Assembly: GCA_021186555.1 (NCBI GenBank)
Contig: JAJKFL010000004.1
Coordinates: 39,036,351-39,100,350, forward strand
Length of the DNA stretch: 64,000 bases
Direction of reading: 5' to 3'
DNA from: Reticulitermes speratus
Lineage: Eukaryota > Arthropoda > Insecta > Blattodea > Rhinotermitidae
Every line of letters begins with the position of its first letter. The stretch's first letter is position 1. Below the pieces are notes generated by a model that was given only the letters and a program-made list of their open reading frames with translations, searched no databases and was not told the origin of the DNA. Positions 20,651-31,785 of the stretch are shown here, one piece after another. The translations under genes were made by a program, and so were the position numbers.

Positions 20651-21499
20651 TCCCCCTTTTCACGCCCACACAGACACACTTACAAATTCAAAATTCAACT
20701 GAAATTAAACATTGACTTTACCATTAAGCAGCTTCCCCATTCTTCTAATATATATATATATATATATCATTTGTTGTAAAAGTTAAAACTTATACAAGTG
20801 AAAACGAAATTCCTGGCCAGGCCGTAAAATGGGAGAAGAACACAATTTCAAATATTTTCCCGTCCCCAAATTCACGTACATGCACATCAAAATACAACCC
20901 CTCATGATTCATTCTCTATAAAATTCAATTTAATTAAAACTTATAAAATTATATTGCCCAATAATATTGAATTTTACAAAGGACGAATTAGACGCTTTCC
21001 ACTATTGCAATATTTGAACACGCAGAGTCTAGCGCTGCTAACATTTCCAATTATAAGATACGGCATGTCGGTTTGAAATGCTGACAGCGGTCACTGCAGA
21101 CGGCTTTCAAAATAATTACGAGGAATATTTTCAATTGGTCACTGAGGTTTTACTTCATAAAGGAACGGCCGATTAATTACACGTGATGTTGACACGTGAT
21201 GTTGACACGTGATGTGTCCGCGATGTCAGAAGTGTGCTCGGTTTCGGCACTTGACCTAATAATCTCCCGGTTCATACCCCATTAGATCCATAGATCTTCG
21301 TTATAGATCTAGAGCACTGCAGCTTTAACAACTACGGCATGGGCCAGCGGTGTTTGATGCCAAGAGTGAGTCTGACGTCACGTGGTAACTCTAAGGTCCT
21401 TACAAATACACATCATAAGGCAACAGGGGTAAAGTTGCAGAAGCCTAAAGCTAGCCACTTTCGTCTACCTTCACAAAATATGATGGAAGCGCATAAACT
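20651..21499. other. no gene; short (TA)n and a 3x15-bp repeat
   Basis: (TA)n lies at about 20747-20766, and ACACGTGATGTTG repeats at 21179-21215. No coding signal. Confidence 0.55.
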
Positions 21500-21640
21500 G
21501 AACTGATATGCCTCAGGATAGACAGGCGGCGGGCTGTTGTGAATGCGGTAATGAACATTCGGGTTCCATAAAACGCGGGGAATTTCTTGACTAGCTGACG
21601 ACCTGTTAGCTTCTTAAGAAGGACTGTGCTACATGGAGTA
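21500..21640 (+). pseudogene. LINE Y, 3'-terminal fragment, copy 1
   Basis: Plus-strand codons near 21530 read RRAVVNAVMNIRVP then stop. This resembles the terminus of a common arthropod non-LTR retrotransposon protein ending in a VMNLRVP-like motif. The 3' UTR (GGAATTTCTTGACTAGCTGA, GCTACATGGAG) is shared with the copy at 43905. All upstream domains are missing. Confidence 0.72.
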
Positions 21641-22252
21641 GTTAGTTAGTTATTCAGTTAGTTAGTCAGTTAGTCAGTCAATCAGTCAGTCAGTTAGTTA
21701 GTTAGTTAGTCAGTCAGTTAGTTAGTCACTCAGTTAATTCGTTATAGTTTTGTTAGTCAGTTAGTTAGTCACTCAGTTAGTTCGTTAGTCAGTTTGATAG
21801 TTAGTCAGTCAGTCAGTTACTTAGTCAGTTAGTTAGTTCGTTAGTTAGTTAGTTAGTCAGTTATTCAGTTAGTTATTCAGTTAGTCAGTCAATCAGTCAG
21901 TCAGTCAGTCAGTCAGTCAGTTAGTTAGTTAGTTAGTTAGTTAGTCAGTCAGTTAGTTAGTCACTCAGTTAGTTCGTTAGTCAGTTTGATAGTTAGTCAG
22001 TCAGTCAGTCAGTTACTCAGTCAGTTAGTTTACTCAGTCAGTTAGTTAGTTAGTTAGTTAGTCAGTCAGTTCTCACTCAGTCAGTTAGTTAAGTTAGTCA
22101 GTCAGTTAGCCAGTTAGTTAGTCAGTCAGTCTGTTAGTTAATTTGTTAGTTAATTAGCCAGTCAGTTCGTTAGCCAGTTAGTCAGTCAGTCAGTTTGTTA
22201 GTTAAGTCAACTAGTTAGTCTATCAGTCAGCCAGTCAGTCAGTTACTTAGTT
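21641..22252. repeat. (TTAG/TCAG)n tetranucleotide array, about 610 bp
   Basis: An interrupted tetranucleotide tract of GTTA, GTCA and occasional GTTC/CACT steps starts exactly where LINE Y ends. The other LINE Y copy at 23540 is also followed by short TTAG steps, so this is an expanded LINE tail. Confidence 0.9.
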
Positions 22253-23053
22253 CTAACTGTGCTGCAATTTTTGTTTTTATACTGCAGACCTAATTTACTA
22301 AACAGTTTAAAGTATAAAGTCCGACCTATATATATATATATAATATAATATATATATATATATATATATATTATTATTGAACCAGGTGAATTGTAAGAAG
22401 ACTTTATTAAATAGCAAGCACAGCGGTACAGCGATTTACAATTAGTCTCAAAACACTCTTCATATATGTATGTGTGTAGGACAAGGACAGAGAACTGCCC
22501 ATGCGCCTCGCTTGCAGTAAAGTCAGGCACAGACAATTACAGCAATAAGTGCATTAACAAGCCTAACAGGCCTGGCACACGGCGCTGCCTGACCGACCGC
22601 CTGCCCGCAGGCCTTTACCTGATCCCAGGTATTGCTTTAAGCTGGCTAGCATTACTTAAGTCGCTTTTACACACACGGAGGGCTAGCCCGTGGCACAAAC
22701 TCCAAATTAGGGGAATTGTTGGCGATGAATATGGTGATTATCAGTAATGAAAACAAACATGGTGATAAAACAGCCATGCCTGTAGCGGGTTTCGAACCTG
22801 GGGCCATACGGCTGCAGGGTTTGTCAGTGCAGCTTGTTGGTGTCCACGGTTACCAGGCCGGGAGCTGCATAAATGTGTGTGCTAGTGATTATGAATGTTT
22901 ACGGGAAACATATTTTAATGTTAACATCACTTATGCTACACAGTGGAGAGGAACAGAACACAATTATGTGTATGTGTAGCAATGGAGAAAAATTCACAGC
23001 AAGGAGCTTCATTAAAATCTGCCTCTCGCTAAATTTATTACAACAACGTGAAG
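22253..23053. other. no gene; (TA)n at 22327-22371; tRNA-like B box near 22790
   Basis: A TA-rich tract interrupts the sequence. GGTTTCGAACCTGGGGCCA near 22788 resembles a minus-strand tRNA-type B box, hinting at another SINE, but no boundaries can be set. Confidence 0.45.
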
Positions 23054-23230
23054 AATTCACTGTTTACAAACCAACGAAATGCACTACAATTTCACATTTA
23101 TTATTTATTCATCAACTCCTACATATGTTTCGGTCTTTTTAAGGCCATCTTCAGGGGGCTCGTAGGGGTTGATGAATAAATAATAACAGTGAACGTGAAG
23201 TGCATTTCGTTGATTTGTAAACAGTGAATT
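23054..23230. repeat. foldback with the ribozyme-like core only in the loop
   Basis: The arms 23054-23122 and 23162-23230 are inverted repeats. The 39-base loop holds most of the minus-strand hammerhead-like motif. Compared with the foldback at 16300, the right arm lacks its own core and begins at GTAGGGGTT, the predicted cleavage junction. Confidence 0.85.
23114..23160 (-). ncRNA. hammerhead ribozyme-like motif
   Basis: Minus strand: AGCCCC, CTGAAGA, T, GGCCTT...AGACC, GAAAC, ATATGT, A, GGAGTT. Stem I has one mismatch. Stem II is imperfect. Stem III is the palindrome ACATATGT. Confidence 0.55.
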
Positions 23231-23235
23231 GTAAA

Positions 23236-23540
23236 AAATTCACGGTGAGAATTATATAAAATTTAAAACGTGAAGAATATTAGATGGTCGGGGCGTGTAG
23301 AATGCATGGCAGGGACGACAGATGCATACGAGTTTTATGGAAATGAAATTTGGAAGTCCTGGACACAGTTGATATAATATTAAAGAGACATACATAATAT
23401 GATAGGACTTGTGGTGTAAATTCATGTGGCTCAAAAGAAGGACCAGAAGCGGGCTGTTGTGAATACGGTGATGAAACTTCCATTTCCATAAGAAGGGTGG
23501 AACTGTTTTGATTATTTGAATAAGTGGTACTTCTTTGTTA
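23236..23540 (+). pseudogene. LINE Y, decayed C-terminus, copy 2
   Basis: Plus-strand fragments include VKNIRWSGRVECMAGTTDAY, RDIHNMIGLVV and the terminus KRAVVNTVMKLPFP followed by stop. They follow the order of a LINE C-terminus (the WAGHVARM-like, DNI-like and VMNLRVP-like motifs) with frameshifts and stops. The end runs into short TTAG repeats. Confidence 0.65.
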
Positions 23541-24040
23541 GTTATCTGTTAGTTAGTTATTTTGTCACGTGTTTTTGTGTGATATTCATTGTACGGAGGT
23601 AAAGTCCATCCAGAGATTTCGGTAAACTCTAGTACTGGCATACTAGGCACCTAGAATGCGGCTCGCTGACCTATTACAATTTAGGATTACCTTCTGAAGT
23701 TACGAATCTCTTAATTTGAATGATTCCCTACACTGGGGATCAGCTCATTCAAAGGTATCCAGGTACACAAAAGAATCTGACATATAACCTGCAGTGGAAT
23801 TCGAACACACAATCCCGTGTTCCGGCGTCGTGACGCACAAGTCACTTAGGCAATGCGCCGACTGTGATCTGCCTAGACGTCATCTGCTTGGAGAATTTCA
23901 TCTTAGCCACAGTCTGTCTAAAAAAGATTTACATCCGGTATGAAACTCAAACAACAGGATTAGAGTGGGGCTGAATCCTTTGACGCTGCGGTCCCACATG
24001 TTCCTATATTACGACAGTCTAACGAGAGATTCAGATAAAA
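23541..24040 (-). other. possible tRNA-like SINE at about 23760-23875; otherwise nothing
   Basis: The minus strand reads GGATTGTGTGTTCGAATTCC near 23805 (B-box-like) with GTCGGCGCATTGCCTAAGTG near 23855. This suggests a further SINE family with no second copy in the window. Confidence 0.4.
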
Positions 24041-24115
24041 CAGTGGTTCTCAAAATGTGGTCCGTAGACATCTAATGTCCCGCGAGGCCTGGCCAGAGGA
24101 ACCGAGACATTATTT
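24041..24115 (+). mobile_element. hAT-like element end
   Basis: CAGTGGTTCTCAAAATGTGG is a typical hAT (Charlie-like) terminal sequence. No matching opposite end or transposase was found downstream. Confidence 0.45.
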
Positions 24116-25504
24116 TTTCTTTCCTTTTATAAGTTAGACCAAAAAAAACTTTGTATTGAAAGCATTTAACATTTCACAAAATCTGTTTTATCTTGGATAA
24201 TAACCTAACATGACTTTGACACCCAGCAGACCGTACCACTCTGATAACCTGAAATCCTACTTCCCCGTAGCTGTTTGCATTACAAGATTCGGGCAAGGAG
24301 CGTCTAAACACATATAAATTGCATGATGTCTTAAGGCCATTTTTTGACTCTACAATGTTTTCAGCACAGGTAGTACAAATTACAGCTTCTGCAAGTAAGC
24401 GTTTCAGCAGTATATGGCCAAGGCAAGTGCTGATTCACTGACTGAAAATTTGGTTAGGGAAATTAGGCATGAAATAGAGTTGGTTTCTTTCTTCTGTTGC
24501 AAATCTATTCTTCTCTCCACACAAATTCAAGATTAAAGGAAGGGAAAATATATACATAAAGAGTTGGTAGACACAGGGGTGACCAGATCTCATGCAACAA
24601 TTTAAATTATTTCCTTATTTAACACGCAGATTTGATGGAAAGGGGCGTATATGTGACATCCCCTTTCAAAATTCGCGCTATTTCCTTATTTCACTTCACG
24701 GTAAGCAGTTTAGTTTTCGAATTCTAAAAATTTTCGGTTAGTAATCTATGTTGGATGCTAACCGGGCAGTTAGTGTAGCGGTAATTGAACAGTGCTTGGT
24801 TCGACTCTCAAAAGGAACTCCCGAAATTCTTAAAAATATTTAATGTGATTTTGCTCAGTACCTCCAAGCAAGTGAGTTGGTGTCACGGCGATTAGAGTAT
24901 GTCGGTTTCCTTCCAAATCCTTCACCAGTCATCCTATCATACGACGTTGTTCATAGTGAGATTATTAGGGAGTTGAAAAGCCTGGACAGCTCAGTCAATG
25001 TAGTGACAGAGCTACAGGCCACAGTATCGAGACACGATTCCCCTACCCCAAAAAACAAAACACGTTTCTCTTCACCCCAGCGTCTTGACCGGGTTCGAGA
25101 CCCATCCAACCCTCATTCAGTCGGTATTGGTACAACGATCTTTCTCCGTAGGCAAAACGACCGAAACCTAAAGCTTAATATTTACTTCCATTTAGTGCCG
25201 AGGTTAAGAATGAGAGGAGGTATACTCTCATTTTCCCTTACGCCTTCATGATACAAGGATAGCTGAGAGCTAGTCGCTATACTGACTTAGCTACTCCGAC
25301 ATATCGATGAGAACATTATTATTATATTCCGCAAAAAATCCTGCATCTGAACTTTATGAGATAAAAGAGGAACGCAGCATTTTCCTCCGAAAAGTTGGTA
25401 GCAACCTACCAAACTGTACGGCATTACATAACAGAGGAATGGAATTTATGTGTAAAATTGGGGTAGATATAAATGAGGAATTAACGTATAGATTAATAAA
25501 ATGT
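24116..25504. other. mostly unassigned; SINE C-like remnants at about 24990-25305
   Basis: A plus-strand stretch around 24990-25235 carries CTGGACAGCTCAGTCAATGT and the complement of the family C body (TTTAGTGCCGAGGTTAAGAA). A minus-oriented head remnant follows near 25270. The frame at 24877-25251 lies across these remnants. Confidence 0.4.
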
Positions 25505-25779
25505 AGGTAAAGGTAAAGGTAAAGCAATCCCATTACAGACCTGGACAGACCCTTAAGTTTCCAGGAGGTTGAGGCTCCCAAATTTCTAGTCAATCGGCAC
25601 ATGAATATGATAAGGTTGTCAGCCCTACGCACCGGCCGCCTTTACCCCCCAGGAAATATTCCTGGTACTCATTTCTGTTAGAGGATTACGTCAATGAAAA
25701 ATTCCAATGACACCATCGGGAATCGAACCCGCGACCTTCCGCCTTGTAGCGCAATGCCTCAACCAACTGCGCAACCGCG
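25505..25779 (-). mobile_element. SINE family D, copy 1
   Basis: The minus-strand tRNA-like head has B box GGGTTCGATTCCCG and GGTTGAGGCATTGCGCTAC. The body contains GGGGGTAAAGGCGGCCGG and ends in CCATTACAGG-type sequence plus a (TTTACC)n tail. Other copies are at 30291 (-) and 49465 (+). Confidence 0.9.
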
Positions 25780-26505
25780 TAAACTGCTGGTGTGAAACAC
25801 AAGTACGAATATTAGGACAATATTTAGAAAAAGAAAGGCGTGAATGGAAAGCAAAAGTTATGTAAAAAAAATTATATTGGAGGGAATTGTGTACCGTGAC
25901 TACCGGGCGTCAAAAAGGGCAGCGGTTTCACAAACCGGGTAACAAGAACTGATCTCAACAAACACACTATCCTGTTAAGACGTCTCACAAGACGGTATCG
26001 TCAAATTCCTTGCGACGAAAAACTGAAATCTCGCTCGAAGCATTGTTGTTTCTTTGTGATAGGATTCTATTATTATTTAGATAACATTTAGGTCACCAAA
26101 CATTAATTTCTTCCACTTCTCTAAAAACTATCACCAAATGTATAGATAGCTTTACTAATTCGTTTCTAAATACCATTATATAAGTACTTGGCTTTAAATA
26201 TCAAGCAGAGAGAATTCTGCGACTAACAGCTTACTTAAGGCTACATTTGTTGCTAATAAACACACGAATAAAGCCAAGCGATAAATAACATTAATTAAGT
26301 TATATTTCAGGAATGTTTCATTAGCAGAAATGGCGACTGCAACCTGCCGTACTTCCTCCCAACACCTTTCCATTTCATCCGAAAGTTTCTAACACTGAAA
26401 CTGAATTTCATAGCATGTAATAAAACGAAATTACTGGTTAATAAAACGGACGAGAGTGGGAAGTGAGCTATATTCTGAAGTAATATTAACCCCCCAAGTC
26501 CAGTC
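25780..26505. other. no gene recognised
   Basis: Nothing identifiable before the next array flank. Confidence 0.45.
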
Positions 26506-28391
26506 CAGTGGTCACTATATGTACCACCACGTTTAACGTTCAACAATTCTACGTTCTGCCCACACAGTGTATTTATGTGTTTTGTGTGGATCTCAGAACA
26601 AACAGCGATTATTTCACTGTACAGCATTAACTGACTGGTTTGTATAACTGAGACGGAGTGTGTTTACTGCGCGGTACGGACTGTATTTATGTGTTTTGTG
26701 TGGATCTCAGAACAAACAGCGATTATTTCACTGTACAGCATTAACTGACTGGTTTGTATAACTGAGACGGAGTGTGTTTACTGCGCGGTACGGACTGTAT
26801 TTATGTGTTTTGTGTGGATCTCAGAACAAACAGCGATTATTTCACTGTACAGCATTAACTGACTGGTTTGTATAACTGAGACGGAGTGTGTTTACTGCGC
26901 GGTACGGACTGTATTTATGTGTTTTGTGTGGATCTCAGAACAAACAGCGATTATTTCACTGTACAGCATTAACTGACTGGTTTGTATAACTGAGACGGAG
27001 TGTGTTTACTGCGCGGTAGGGACTGTATTTATGTGTTTTGTGTGGATCTCAGAACAAACAGCGATTATTTCACTGTACAGCATTAACTGACTGGTTTGTA
27101 TAACTGAGACGGAGTGTGTTTACTGCGCGGTACGGACTGTATTTATGTGTTTTGTGTGGATCTCAGAACAAACAGCGATTATTTCACTGTACAGCATTAA
27201 CTGACTGGTTTGTATAACTGAGACGGAGTGTGTTTACTGCGCGGTACGGACTGTATTTATGTGTTTTGTGTGGATCTCAGAACAAACAGCGATTATTTCA
27301 CTGTACAGCATTAACTGACTGGTTTGTATAACTGAAACGGAGTGTGTTTACTGCGCGGTACGGACTGTATTTATGTGTTTTGTGTGGATCTCAGAACAAA
27401 CAGCGATTATTTCACTGTACAACATTAACTGACTGGTTTGTATAACTGAGACGGAGTGTGTTTACTGCGCGGTACGGACTGTATTTATGTGTTTTGTGTG
27501 GATCTCAGAACAAACAGCGATTATTTCACTGTACAGCATTAACTGACTGGTTTGTATAACTGAGACGGAGTGTGTTTACTGCGCGGTACGGACTGTATTT
27601 ATGTGTTTTGTGTGGATCTCAGAACAAACAGCGATTATTTCACTGTACAGCATTAACTGACTGGTTTGTATAACTGAGACGGAGTGTGTTTACTGCGCGG
27701 TACGGACTGTATTTATGTGTTTTGTGTGGATCTCAGAACAAACAGCGATTATTTCACTGTACAACATTAACTGACTGGTTTGTATAACAGAGACGGAGTG
27801 TGTTTACTGCGCGGTACGGACTGTATTTATGTGTTTTGTGTGGATCTCAGAACAAACAGCGATTATTTCACTGTACAGCATTAACTGACTGGTTTGTATA
27901 ACTGAGACGGAGTGTGTTTACTGCGCGGTACGGACTGTATTTATGTGTTTTGTGTGGATCTCAGAACAAACAGCGATTATTTCACTGTACAGCATTAACT
28001 GACTGGTTTGTATAACTGAGACGGAGTGTGTTTACTGCGCGGTACGGACTGTATTTATGTGTTTTGTGTGGATCTCAGAACAAACAGCGATTATTTCACT
28101 GTACAACATTAACTGACTGGTTTGTATAACTGAGACGGAGTGTGTTTACTGCGCGGTACGGACTGTATTTATGTGTTTTGTGTGGATCTCAGAACAAACA
28201 GCGATTATTTCACTGTACAGCATTAACTGACTGGTTTGTATAACTGAGACGGAGTGTGTTTACTGCGCGGTACGGACTGTATTTATGTGTTTTGTGTGGA
28301 TCTCAGAACAAACAGCGATTATTTCACAGTACAACATTAACTGACTGGTTTGTATAACAGAGACGGAGTGTGTTTACTGCGCGGTACGGAC
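26506..28391 (+). repeat. 114-bp-unit element, copy 3 (16 units)
   Basis: The left flank 26506-26567 (CAGTGGTCACTATATGTACC) is followed by exactly 16 units to 28391 without length change. It is the longest array of this family in the window. The right flank begins TGATTCTAATACAATTCCGG. Confidence 0.95.
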
Positions 28392-28869
28392 TGATTCTAA
28401 TACAATTCCGGTTAATCGGCTCAGGCAGTCAGTCGCCAGCCTCTCACCGCGGAGGCCTGGCTTCGATAAAAGTTCAGTCCGTGTGAGATTTTTGGTGGAC
28501 AAAGTGGCACTGGGACATATTTTTCTCCCACTACTTCAGTTTTCCATTCCATCAACGCTCCACACTCATCTTCATCTACATGTTGCTCTTACCAGAAGGA
28601 CATATGGGCGAAGCCTAGTAACCTTCCAAAAAGCAACGTTCTTTCGGAAATTATGGGAGGGGGGAGATACTGGTTATAAAATTACTTCTAATTTTTTTCG
28701 TAGTCTTTGAAATGTTAAATTAGTGACTTTTTGAACACTAAACACGTTCATTGTGACATTAACAACCCAGATATTCATTTCACAAAGACAAAGTCAACTG
28801 TAAACTACAAGAAAAGATAAGCAATCAATATGTTATGAAAACATATGACGATGTATAAGTAAATTTCAT
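28392..28869. other. no gene recognised
   Basis: The frame at 28483-28710 shows no recognisable protein. Confidence 0.45.
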
Positions 28870-29030
28870 TATAGTAGCTGGGCACAGCGCCCAGATCATT
28901 ACTGAGTTCGAATCCAGTCACCTGTTTAATCAGTAACGAGTTATATTTACCCGGCGATAGAACGACATGGGCGTGAAGTTGACAATTCACCCACATCTAG
29001 CGTCGAGGTGAAGAATAAGCAGGTATATAT
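28870..29030 (+). mobile_element. SINE family C-like, diverged
   Basis: A B-box-like GAGTTCGAATCCAGTC near 28908 is followed by the complement of the family C core (ATCTAGCGTCGAGGTGAAGA). Confidence 0.55.
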
Positions 29031-29715
29031 GTCCATTCCCCCCATACGCCGTTATGACATGCACAAGGAATACTTCACACTTAATAATCTCTCTTTCAAA
29101 CTTCAATAAGCTCTACGCAACTCGCGTTTGTATTATGTAAATAACCATCTCCAAACATATGTTATTGTGAAAAATGCAAATTTGTTTTGAACAATTTCCA
29201 GTTTTTTTTTTTTTTTTTCCAAAACTGTTTCCATGATTTAACCTCGTGGGAACTAAACCAAGTGCCACGTGCTCAAGTTACGGTAATGTCAAAATTATGG
29301 GTTTCTCGTGTCCTGCTCACAACGAAATTCCGCAATTTCGACTATCAGTACAATGCGCAAAAACTGTGCCAGCTGACTGCCTTCGGGCTCCCATCGGTAT
29401 AATTAACATGTGTTTTGATGGCTGGATGTCATGAATTAAAAAATTATTCCACGCCTCTAGCTTACTATATGGCACTTGTATTGTTTGCAAACTGTCTATT
29501 GAACGTAACAATTTCATAGTAATCTGTATTTATTAATTGCAAATACCTGGATAAAGCGATTGTCTGTACAGACCTCCAGCGAATAATTGCGGACATTACG
29601 TGTTTTGGGATGCTAACAGCTTCATTTTATAACAAGAAGTTCTGTGAAGAAGCCTGCCGTATACTTTTCTTCACTATTTAGGCTCTACACATAAGCCAGT
29701 AAGAACTGTTGTATA
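29031..29715. other. no gene recognised
   Basis: A poly(T) run near 29202-29218 and short open frames only. Confidence 0.45.
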
Positions 29716-30239
29716 TACAGGGTGTTTGAAAAAGAGCTTTACAACTTTGAAAGAGTATACAAATTCACACAGAGGACCCATTCACTTCCAGCAAGACGGC
29801 GCACACCCCTCATTACCTTGGAGAAGTGCGCGAGTACCTCAACACCTGTTTCCCAGGTCGGTGGATTGGTAGAGCGGGGCCGATAGCATGGCCACCTCGT
29901 TCCCCGGATCTTACACCCCTGGATTCTTTCTTATGGGGATTCGTTAAAGATCGAGTTTTCGTACCACCTTTGCTCGCAAATGTCGTTGAGCTCCGAACTC
30001 GAATTACTGCCGCAGTTGCAGAAGTGACGCCAGAGATGCTACGTAGCGTGTGGCAAGAAATTGACTACAGGTGGGACGTCTGCCGCGTTACCAATGGAAG
30101 TCACATTGAACCATAACTGTCTGAGGTAAAACTCGGTGTGTTTTGCTACATTATGGCAGTTCGAAACGTTGTGTATGTCCTCTTTATAAATTTGTATACT
30201 TTTTTCAAAGTTGTAAAGCTCTTTTTGAAACACCCTGTA
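29716..30239 (+). mobile_element. internally deleted mariner/Tc1-like element
   Basis: The terminal inverted repeats CAGGGTGTTTGAAAAAGAGC and complement are roughly 50 bp, flanked by TA. At 524 bp the element is far shorter than an autonomous mariner. The interior keeps only the C-terminal part of the transposase gene. Confidence 0.92.
29776..30115 (+). pseudogene. mariner-type (DDE) transposase, C-terminal fragment
   Basis: The plus strand encodes HFQQDGAHP, then after a one-base shift REYLNTCFPGRWIGRAGPIA, WPPRSPDLTPLDSFLWGFVK and a helical C-terminus ending at a stop near 30115. QQDGA and SPDLTPLD carry the second and third acidic residues of the catalytic triad typical of IS630/Tc1/mariner transposases. 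The DNA-binding domain and the first catalytic Asp are missing, so this copy is inactive. A minus-strand fragment with the missing first half of the core lies at 51997-52458, but the two may be different subfamilies. Confidence 0.9.
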
Positions 30240-30290
30240 TAACAGTCTGATTTTGTCATTAGTTAAACATATTTTAAGCATTTATAAACA

Positions 30291-30550
30291 GGTACAGCAA
30301 TCCCATTACAGACCTGGACAGACCCTTAGGGTTCCAGGAGGTTGAGGCTGTCTGATTTATAGACAATCGGCACATGAAGGTGGTAAGGTTGTCTGCCCTA
30401 TGCACCGGCCGCCTTTACCCCCAGGAAATACTCATGGTACTCATTTCTGTTAGAGGCTGAGTCGACTCCAGGGCCATAGTGCGACCGAAAGGATTATGTC
30501 AATGAGAAATTCCAATGACACCATTGGGAATCGAACCCGCGACCTTCCGA
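30291..30550 (-). mobile_element. SINE family D, copy 2 (head truncated)
   Basis: The minus-strand body and B box GGGTTCGATTCCC match family D, but the sequence departs just before the A-box part of the head at 30550. Confidence 0.85.
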
Positions 30551-31440
30551 AAATGGCGTTGGTACATTTTGAGTCCGTATTAACTCCCATGTCTTCTTCA
30601 AAGGAGTTCCACAAAGGACTTCTGGGTAGCAGGTCACTCAGTGCACGTTGATTCTGTGTCAAGTTTGTTTGTCAGTATGCACATAGCTGTCAATATCTTG
30701 CCATCAAGTGGTACATTTTACGAGGAGAAGATTGGAAAACAGTGGAATAAATACATTGCGAACAACTGTGGTGGAAATAACTGCAAAAACTTTCCTGTTG
30801 CAATTCCAGCGGGATTTACGAGATTCAATTAACATCCATAAAGGTAGATTCGTCCCCCTCCAAACCACGAAGGCTTGTAGGGGGGGGGGTAAACGTATAG
30901 CTCCACCCATTCTTAACCTCAGAATTAGATTAAGGTGAATGATTACCGTTCTTCTTGCCTTCTATACTTTTCTCTTGAAAATTTTGAAAATCAGAACACC
31001 CGTTAAGGAGATTTCTTGACTGTTATATTGAGATCGGAACAGGCCAAGAGGCGTAAGTCCTTGAAAGAATGAAGTTGATGTAGATGATGATGATAGTAAT
31101 GACGACTTACCGACCAAAATTACTCGTTTACTTTATATTTCCCACGTGCGTGTTTAACATTCAGCCCAACTCATCTTCCTTGATTTCAAACTAAGGATAT
31201 GAGTTCAGGAGTGCAAATTCTGACGTAATCTCCTCAGTCTTATTACTTTACACACATTTCACTTGTCACCCTGTACTCAGACGTCTTCAGTCTATGTTCC
31301 TTCGTTCAAAATGAGCGATCAAACAAAACACCCTGTAGCAACACCACATGAGATTATAATTTTGTGTGAGATGCAATGTTGTTCTTGCGGTGTAGGATAA
31401 GTATTGGTTTGCTGGGATATGACGCAGTGTAGTCTTACAA
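30551..31440. other. no gene; SINE C-like scrap near 30890-30950
   Basis: CTCCACCCATTCTTAACCTC and ATTAGATTAAGGTGAATGA match the family C core. No coding signal in the overlapping short frames. Confidence 0.45.
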
Positions 31441-31489
31441 ATTTGTCTTCTTTTCGAATACATATGCTGCCTCCATCTTCAGGGTAGAA
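31441..31489 (-). ncRNA. degenerate hammerhead-like core
   Basis: Minus strand CCCTGAAGATGGAGGCAG is shared with 11818-11835, but the second box reads TCGAAAAG and stem III is lost. Probably a decayed copy of the 11813 module. Confidence 0.35.
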
Positions 31490-31785
31490 TTTTGAGACAG
31501 CACCTTACTATAAATGTCAGTACATTTCTAACAGGCTAAATGACATCACACTCCGGAAGACAATTTTCAATAACATGCAATATCAAGGATTCTGAAATTA
31601 ATAACAGCCATTTCTCGAATTTAATCCAATTCATTAATGGCGCAAAGTATTCTCGCAAAATATAAGGAAAGTATCCTAAGAAAGTTAAAAGAAATCGAAG
31701 GTTACAATAAAATATGCGAAACCAAATTTTGGGAAAACCCCGCCTGAGACCCTTATATAGACCGAATGCTCTTCTCTTAGCACTT

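Noticed and set aside
21641..22252. Insect telomeric repeat
   Set aside because: The tract is a 4-base TTAG/TCAG repeat, not TTAGG, and it begins at the end of a LINE.
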